Shown: positions 41,546 through 46,564 of the stretch, piece by piece
Position numbering within the stretch: the stretch's first letter is position 1
Layout: each line of letters starts with the position of its first letter
Source of the DNA: Frigididesulfovibrio sp031553235
GTDB taxonomy: Bacteria; Desulfobacterota; Desulfovibrionia; Desulfovibrionales; Desulfovibrionaceae
Direction: 5' to 3'
NCBI GenBank assembly: GCA_031553235.1
Contig: JAVBLS010000055.1
Span: 1-46,564 of the forward strand
Length of the DNA stretch: 46,564 nucleotides
Notes under the pieces: model-generated
What the model saw: only the letters and a program-made list of their open reading frames with translations
Database searches by the model: none
Told to the model about the DNA's origin: nothing
Made by a program: the position numbers and the translations under genes

Positions 41546-42469
41546 GTGAGCGCCGCAAACGAGGCCGCCCTGGCCCATGCCCTTCTCGAGTCGCTGGACG
41601 TTGCCGTTCTGCGCCGTGTCGGCCCGCGCGAGTATGTGTTCTTCGGCAACATGCCCCGATTTTATGCCGAGCTGTTCCGCTGCAGCCCTGGAAAGCCCGA
41701 AACCCGACCGTGGGAGCACTCGGATATGCTGCAGTTTTTTCTGGATGACGCCGAAGCATTTTTTGAGCGTGGCAGCGGCACCTTTCTCAGCACAGGAGTC
41801 TGGCAGGAGGACGGCGTGGAGGCCGACAAAGCTTTGACGGCCATGGCCGTGGTCGCCCGGGAAGAACGCTTTCTTCTGCTGCGTCGCTTGAGCGACGAGT
41901 TTGTCGACCGGGTGCGCATTTTGCAACAGGCCCGTGAGCACCTGCTGGAGCGCCGGATGCTCAGCAACGACTTGGAGCTGTATAAACAAAAGTCCATGAT
42001 CGACCCCCTGACTTCCCTGCACAACCGCGAAGCTTTCATGGACGCCCTGACCCGGGCCATGCGCCACACGCGGGAGACCGGAGCCCCCTTTTCGCTGCTC
42101 TTTCTCGATATAGACGATTTCAAACAAATCAACGATACTTACGGCCACTTGTCCGGCGACTCGGTGCTCTCCACCCTGGGCCGGATTTTCCGGGCCTACC
42201 TGCGCCGCGAAGACATGGCCGCCCGTTATGGGGGTGAAGAATTCGCCGTGCTCGCACCCTTGTCCACCCGGGTCCAGGCCCACCGTATGGCCGAAAAACT
42301 GCGTAAACGCATTGCCGGGCACAGTTTTCCCTCCCTGCCGATGATCACCGTGAGCATCGGCTGCACCGGCTTGGTGCCCGGCGACTCGCCCGAGGCCCTG
42401 ATCCAGCGGGCGGATCTGGCCTTATACGATGCCAAGCGCGCCGGCAAAAACTGCGTCCGTTTCCGCTGA
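41546..42469 (+). CDS. Diguanylate cyclase (GGDEF) with PAS-like sensor
   Basis: 307 aa, cytoplasmic. The N-terminus (1-135) looks PAS-like (ESLDVAVLRRVGPREYVFFGN), then a coiled linker leads to a GGDEF domain with DPLTSLHNREAF, LDIDDFKQINDTYGH and active site GGEEF (229-233). R220-R-E-D223 lies five residues before it as an intact inhibitory I-site. It should make cyclic di-GMP from GTP. GTG 41546 follows GGAG, three bases after the GTPase stop, so the two are translated together. Output probably tunes motility or adhesion. Confidence 0.92.
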   Translation: MSAANEAALAHALLESLDVAVLRRVGPREYVFFGNMPRFYAELFRCSPGKPETRPWEHSDMLQFFLDDAEAFFERGSGTFLSTGVWQEDGVEADKALTAMAVVAREERFLLLRRLSDEFVDRVRILQQAREHLLERRMLSNDLELYKQKSMIDPLTSLHNREAFMDALTRAMRHTRETGAPFSLLFLDIDDFKQINDTYGHLSGDSVLSTLGRIFRAYLRREDMAARYGGEEFAVLAPLSTRVQAHRMAEKLRKRIAGHSFPSLPMITVSIGCTGLVPGDSPEALIQRADLALYDAKRAGKNCVRFR

Positions 42470-42477
42470 TTCACCGC

Positions 42478-43806
42478 ATGCCCCATTTTTTTCTGCAGAC
42501 CTTGGGCTGCAAGGTCAACCAATATGAAAGCCGCGCCCTGGCGGAAGCCTGGATACGTTTGGGCGCGTGCGAGGCCGCCCGCCCGTCCGAAGCCGACTGC
42601 ATTCTGATCAACTCCTGTGCCGTCACGGCCAAGGCCGTGGCCGACGTACGCCGGGCCGTGCGCCGGCTGCATGCCGAGGCTCCGTCCGCCCGCCTGGCTG
42701 TGCTCGGCTGTGCCGCCGGGCTGCTGCGCGCAAGCGATTTGCCCGACCAAATCCTGCTTCTGGACAACGGCTGGAAGGCCGACCCGACCGGTCTGCTCGC
42801 CCGTCTGGCCGATCCGACGGCCAACCCGGCTGCGGCCCAGACGGCCGAAGGAGCGGCCCTCGAGGCCGGCCGCAGCGCCTTTCCGCCCCTGTCCCTTTCC
42901 AGCTATCACCGGGCCCGGGCCGTGCTCAAAATCCAGGACGGCTGCTCCCACGCCTGCGCCTATTGCATCGTACCTTCGGTGCGCGGCCCCTCACGTTCGC
43001 GCCCCCTGGACGACACCCTGGCCGAGGCCCGCCGCCTGGCCGAGGCCGGCTTTCCGGAGATCGGCATCAACGGCATCAACCTGCGCCAATACGGCCGTGA
43101 TCTGCCGGAGTCCCCGGATTTTTGGGATCTGCTCCTGGCCCTGGACCGAGCCCTGGCCCCGGAATGGACCGACCGGCTGCGCCTGCGCCTCAGCTCCCTT
43201 GAACCCGGCCAGTTGGGCGACAAAGCTCTGGAAACTCTGTCCCGTTGCCGCCTGGCCGCCCCGCATCTACACTTATCGTTGCAGAGCGGCAGTGCCTCGG
43301 TGCTGCGCCGCATGGGCCGCGGGCACTATAACCCGGCCGACCTGCCCGATTTTCTGCGCTCCCTGCACGGCATCTCTCCCCTCTGGGGGCTGGGCGCGGA
43401 TCTCATCGCCGGCTTTCCGGGCGAAACGCCGGAAGAGCACGCCGAAACGCTGGCCCTCTGCCGCGCCCTGCCCCTGACCTATGCCCATGTTTTTCCCTTT
43501 TCCTCCCGGCCCGGTACCCGCGCCGCCGCCCTGCCCTTTGCCCTGCCGGACGACGAGAAAAAGGCCCGCGCCGCCGCTCTGCGCACCTTGGCGGCGGCAA
43601 AGAAAGAGGCTTTTTTGCGCCGCCAACTTGAACTCCCCTTTGTGGTGCCCGTGCCCGAAAACGCCGAAGGTTCGCGCAAGGGCGTCAACGAATACTACAC
43701 GGAGTGCCGTTTTCTTGGTTCCGTCCCGGCCGAGGGGTTGTTCCGCGCCCGGCCTGTGGGCCTTGAGAAAGACACCCTGCTGGTGCAGGCCGAGGCACGG
43801 CAATGA
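42478..43806 (+). CDS. mtaB: tRNA t6A37 methylthiotransferase MtaB
   Basis: 442 aa. A radical-SAM enzyme that adds methylthio to C2 of t6A37 in tRNAs reading ANN codons. The N-terminal cluster domain starts FFLQTLGCKVNQYESRALAE with Cys ligands in LGCKVNQ, INSCAV and VLGCAA. The SAM cluster is CSHACAYC within KIQDGCSHACAYCIVPSVRG. GINLRQYG (in place of the common GVNL) and LHLSLQSGS follow. A short TRAM-like end is present. It begins eight bases after the GGDEF stop without a clear ribosome site, and its stop overlaps the next ATG. Confidence 0.92.
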   Translation: MPHFFLQTLGCKVNQYESRALAEAWIRLGACEAARPSEADCILINSCAVTAKAVADVRRAVRRLHAEAPSARLAVLGCAAGLLRASDLPDQILLLDNGWKADPTGLLARLADPTANPAAAQTAEGAALEAGRSAFPPLSLSSYHRARAVLKIQDGCSHACAYCIVPSVRGPSRSRPLDDTLAEARRLAEAGFPEIGINGINLRQYGRDLPESPDFWDLLLALDRALAPEWTDRLRLRLSSLEPGQLGDKALETLSRCRLAAPHLHLSLQSGSASVLRRMGRGHYNPADLPDFLRSLHGISPLWGLGADLIAGFPGETPEEHAETLALCRALPLTYAHVFPFSSRPGTRAAALPFALPDDEKKARAAALRTLAAAKKEAFLRRQLELPFVVPVPENAEGSRKGVNEYYTECRFLGSVPAEGLFRARPVGLEKDTLLVQAEARQ

Positions 43807-44063
43807 GCCGGCAACGCCCCCGCCGAGGCAAGGTTCTGCCTGTTCCCTCCCGCTCTTCCCACCTCTACGTGCGCGTCGCGTCGGCCAAGGTCGGCATGTT
43901 CCGCTTCCTGCTCGAAGCGGCCGACAACCTCGCCCTGATGAGTGTGGTCGATCGCTTTACCGCAGTTCTGCAAATTCGCTACTCGCCGCATCAGGAGGCC
44001 GAGGTCCGCGCCTGCCTCCGGGACATGCGCGAACGCCTGGAAATTGAAGAAATCCGCATTTAG
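43803..44063 (+). CDS. DUF4911 protein
   Basis: 86 aa, soluble. A basic N-terminus (MSRQRPRRGKVLPVPSRSS) is followed by a compact alpha/beta domain: LYVRVASAKVGMFRFLLEAAD, VVDRFTAVLQIRYSPHQEAEVRACL. This matches the small DUF4911 proteins that sit after mtaB in related bacteria. No activity is known. The neighbourhood and the ferredoxin-like beta-alpha-beta pattern suggest RNA or tRNA-modification work, which is inference. It overlaps mtaB by four bases (ATGA). Confidence 0.8.
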   Translation: MSRQRPRRGKVLPVPSRSSHLYVRVASAKVGMFRFLLEAADNLALMSVVDRFTAVLQIRYSPHQEAEVRACLRDMRERLEIEEIRI

Positions 44064-44068
44064 CCGGC

Positions 44069-44096
44069 CTTGCCGGCGGGCTCTGGTTGTTATAAT
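44069..44096 (+). promoter_or_regulatory. Candidate promoter of the XRE-cupin gene
   Basis: A perfect -10 TATAAT (44091-44096) is preceded by CTTGCC (44069-44074) at 16 bases. A GCCGGC/GCCGGC repeat (44063-44077) overlaps the -35. It lies about 65 bases before ATG 44163 and could be autoregulated. Confidence 0.45.
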
Positions 44097-44162
44097 TTGG
44101 GCGATAGTAACAGGGGCGTCTCCGTGGGCGTCCCCAACCGTCCAACCGTTTAAGGAATTGCC

Positions 44163-44720
44163 ATGGCAGTAGAAAAACTTGGAGCGCGTATCAAGCGCTT
44201 CCGTGAAAACCGGGAGATGACCCTGGAGCAACTTTCCGACGCCACAGGTCTGAAGCTTTCGGCCATTACCGCCCTGGAAGAGGACAACGTCTACGCTTCC
44301 ATCGGCCCCCTGCAGAAGGTGGCCAGAGCCTTGGGCGCACGGCTGGGTACCTTCATGGACGACGTCGTGGGCGGTGACCCGGTGATTTCCCGTGCCGACG
44401 CCCGCGAGCTGGACCTGAGCATGCAGAAAACCCGCGACACCAAGGCGTGCTATCGTTATCATTCGCTGGGCAAGGGCAAGGCCGACCGCAACATGGAGCC
44501 GTTCTTCATCGAGATTATGCCCGACGACGACCGCTCGCTCTCGTCCCACCAGGGCGAGGAGTTCATCATCGTGGTCTCCGGCCGGTTGAAAGTGCTCTAC
44601 GGCAAGGAAGAACACATTCTCGATTCCGGCGACACGGTCTACTACAATTCCATCGTGCCGCACTACGTGGGTGCTCATGAGGGGCCGTGTTCCATCTATG
44701 CCGTGATGTACTATCCATAG
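44163..44720 (+). CDS. XRE-family regulator with cupin sensor domain
   Basis: 185 aa. Helix-turn-helix at residues 5-65 (LGARIKRFRENREMTLEQLS, then LSAITALEEDNVYASIGPL). Cupin barrel at about 110-183 with SSHQGEEFIIVVSGRLKVLYG and LDSGDTVYYNSIVPHYV, whose His/Glu positions could bind a metal or small ligand. Such regulators sense a metabolite through the cupin and bind DNA through the HTH. The adjacent acyl-CoA ligase gene is the likely target. ATG 44163 follows AAGGAATTGCC. Confidence 0.9.
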   Translation: MAVEKLGARIKRFRENREMTLEQLSDATGLKLSAITALEEDNVYASIGPLQKVARALGARLGTFMDDVVGGDPVISRADARELDLSMQKTRDTKACYRYHSLGKGKADRNMEPFFIEIMPDDDRSLSSHQGEEFIIVVSGRLKVLYGKEEHILDSGDTVYYNSIVPHYVGAHEGPCSIYAVMYYP

Positions 44721-44821
44721 GCCGACCCGCTTGACCCCTGTAAGCCGCTCTGCCGGGCGACCGGCGCGGGCAATGCGCAGGCGCCGTTTTCCGAGAAGTT
44801 TTACCGCCGCGAGGGCCGAGA

Positions 44822-46480
44822 ATGGAACTGGAACCTTTTGTGCTCCGTGAAAAGACCCTGGGGCAGCTGCTTGACGAAACCATCGCCAAGAACCCGAACA
44901 ACGATGCCCTGATTTATGTGGACCGCGACTTCCGCCAGACCTGGCGGGAATTCGGCGACAATGTCGATCGCCTGGCCAAAGGTCTGATGGCCCTGGGCGT
45001 GCAGCCGGGCGAGAAAGTGGCCATCTGGGCCACCAACGTGCCTTATTGGGTCAGCCTGATGTTCGCCACGGCCCGTATCGGCGCGGTGCTGCTCACGGTC
45101 AACACCAGTTACCGCGAGAACGAGTTGGCCCACCTGCTCAAGCACTCCAGGTGCGAGAACTTTTTCATCACCGACGGCTACCGCGACCACGACTTCATCC
45201 AGACGCTCTACGCGGTCATGCCCGAGTTGCGCGTCCAGTCGCGCACCCGTCTGATTTCCGAGCGCTTCCCGCACCTGAAGCGGGTGATGTTCCTGGGCAT
45301 GGAAAAGCACCGCGGCATGTATTCCCTGCCGGAAATCATGGGCATGGCCGCCATGGTTTCCGACGAGGAATACGCCGCCCGCAAGGCTCTGGTCAGGCCC
45401 CACGACGTGGTCAACATGCAGTACACCTCGGGCACCACCGGTTTTCCCAAAGGCGTGATGCTCACCCACGTGAACATCGTGAACAACGGCTACTGGATCG
45501 GCCGGCACCAGAACTTCGGCTCCAAGGACCGGGCCTGCCTGCCCGTGCCCCTGTTCCACTGCTTCGGCTGCGTGCTCGGGGTCATGGCCTGCGTCAACCA
45601 CGGGACCGCGATGATCATTCTGGAGACCTTCAACCCCATCCAGGTGCTCACCGCCGTTGAAACCGAACGCTGCACCGCCCTGTACGGCGTGCCCACCATG
45701 TTCCTGGCCGTGCTCGAGCATCGGGTCTTCCCCAAATTCGATCTCTCCTCCCTGCGCACCGGGATCATGGCCGGTTCGGTCTGCCCCGAGCCGCTGATGC
45801 GCCGGGTGATCGAAAAAATGCACATGCGCGAGATCACCATCTGCTACGGGCTGACCGAAGGCTCGCCCGTGATGACCCAGACCCACGCCGACGAAGAGTT
45901 TCACCGCCGCGTTTCCACCGTTGGCCGGGCCATGCCCGGCATTGACGTCAAGATCGTCGACCCCGAAACCATGGATGAAATGCCCAGGGGCACTCCCGGC
46001 GAAGTGGTCTGCCGCGGCTACAACGTCATGAAAGGCTATTACGACATGCCCGAGGCTACCACAGCCACCGTCACCGAAGACGGCTGGCTGCATTCCGGCG
46101 ACCTCGGCATCATGGATGAAGACGGTTATGTGGTCATCACCGGCCGGATCAAAGACATGATCATCCGCGGCGGCGAGAACATCTACCCGCGCGAAATCGA
46201 AGAGTTCTTGAGCGGCATGGAAGGCGTCCTCGACGTTCAGGTGGTCGGCGTGCCCAGCCGCAAGTACGGCGAAGAAGTCGGCGCCTTCATCATTCCCAAA
46301 CCCGGCGCCGGCATCGGCCCGGAAGACGTGCGCGACTTCTGCCGGGGCAAAATCGCCTGGCATAAGGTGCCCCGGCACGTGGCCATCGTCGAGGAATTCC
46401 CCCTGACCGCCAGCGGCAAAATACAGAAATACAAACTGCGCGAAGCCGCCGGCGACCTCTTTCCCGAAGCAATGAAATGA
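44822..46480 (+). CDS. AMP-binding acyl-CoA ligase
   Basis: 552 aa, adenylate-forming enzyme. AMP loop YTSGTTGFPKGVMLTH, ATP motif YGLTEGSPV, hinge SGDLGIMDEDGYVVITGRIKDM, then IRGGENIYPREIEE and the catalytic Lys in TASGKIQKYKLRE. It activates a fatty or other carboxylic acid to acyl-AMP and then acyl-CoA. The substrate is not evident, but the overall pattern fits medium- to long-chain acyl ligases. It lies 101 bases after the XRE-cupin gene, a pairing seen in related bacteria. Confidence 0.93.
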   Translation: MELEPFVLREKTLGQLLDETIAKNPNNDALIYVDRDFRQTWREFGDNVDRLAKGLMALGVQPGEKVAIWATNVPYWVSLMFATARIGAVLLTVNTSYRENELAHLLKHSRCENFFITDGYRDHDFIQTLYAVMPELRVQSRTRLISERFPHLKRVMFLGMEKHRGMYSLPEIMGMAAMVSDEEYAARKALVRPHDVVNMQYTSGTTGFPKGVMLTHVNIVNNGYWIGRHQNFGSKDRACLPVPLFHCFGCVLGVMACVNHGTAMIILETFNPIQVLTAVETERCTALYGVPTMFLAVLEHRVFPKFDLSSLRTGIMAGSVCPEPLMRRVIEKMHMREITICYGLTEGSPVMTQTHADEEFHRRVSTVGRAMPGIDVKIVDPETMDEMPRGTPGEVVCRGYNVMKGYYDMPEATTATVTEDGWLHSGDLGIMDEDGYVVITGRIKDMIIRGGENIYPREIEEFLSGMEGVLDVQVVGVPSRKYGEEVGAFIIPKPGAGIGPEDVRDFCRGKIAWHKVPRHVAIVEEFPLTASGKIQKYKLREAAGDLFPEAMK

Positions 46481-46564
46481 GAATTGGGGGGGGCGGGCCC
46501 CCCCCCCCCCACCCGGGGGGGGTTTGTGGGGGGGGGGGGCCCCCCGCTATATGAAGAGCCGCCG
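46481..46564. other. Homopolymer G/C tail, probable assembly artefact
   Basis: After the ligase stop, G and C runs of 7-13 bases follow one another (about 46487-46545) before ordinary bases resume. Natural DNA this pure is rare. The C run then G run may hide a terminator hairpin. Bases from 46486 on should not be trusted. Confidence 0.6.

Noticed and set aside
44801..46378. 525-aa minus-strand frame
   Set aside because: It is antisense to the acyl-CoA ligase, with a His/Gly/Asp-rich shadow translation.

Overview
The window is a GC-rich chromosomal segment, apart from one AT-rich island near 35.9-36.1 kb. Its gene content points to a sulfate-reducer-type deltaproteobacterium of the Desulfovibrionaceae. 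This assignment is inferred from gene content: a Desulfovibrio-like bacterioferritin, a feo locus with two small FeoA genes and Cys-rich small proteins, mtaB followed by a DUF4911 gene, an XRE-cupin regulator paired with an acyl-CoA ligase, and a YeiH-type transporter. No rRNA, tRNA, CRISPR array or prophage was seen.

Layout. 1-3.6 kb is a mobile-element-scarred region. It holds the tail of an IS630-type transposase, a small unknown gene, a BON-domain periplasmic protein, a DUF1624 membrane acyltransferase gene cut off by a decayed IS630-like element, and about 0.8 kb without a credible gene but rich in hairpins. 3.6-12 kb holds a U32 family protein (minus strand), pyrK-pyrD, an EamA exporter, htpX, fliJ plus a MotE-like gene behind a candidate sigma-54 promoter, and truA. 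12-15.6 kb holds bacterioferritin, two small envelope proteins, a family 4 glycosyltransferase and a small OB-like protein. 15.7-19.1 kb is an Mla-type lipid transport operon (mlaE with fused STAS, mlaF, mlaD, lipoprotein). 19.5-31.9 kb is mostly minus strand: PBP1A; then YkgJ-like, GT39, mltG, ruvX and a giant FAD/Fe-S oxidoreductase as a tight block; then a two-domain GT2.

32-35.5 kb is the ferrous iron uptake locus feoA - small Cys-rich ORF (59 aa, newly called) - FeoB-associated Cys-rich protein - second feoA - feoB, with a candidate Fur box at the front. 36.1-38.2 kb carries a YeiH-family transporter and a small membrane protein. 38.3-42.5 kb is the most interesting part. It is a four-gene set encoding a coiled-coil protein, a membrane protein with a cytoplasmic Roadblock-like region and periplasmic BON plus OmpA domains, a Rab/MglA-like small GTPase and a diguanylate cyclase with an intact active site and I-site. 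It reads as an uncharacterised GTPase-to-cell-wall signalling module. 42.5-46.5 kb holds mtaB-DUF4911 and the XRE-cupin/ligase pair. The last ~70 bases are G/C homopolymers and look like an assembly artefact.

A ~117-bp MITE-like repeat bounded by TA occurs at 11857-11973 and 19193-19309, and a third copy is split by the IS at 1624-2707. The first ends truA with its own TAG. A second recurring element, GGGTGYCGYC, directly follows the stop codons of three unrelated genes.
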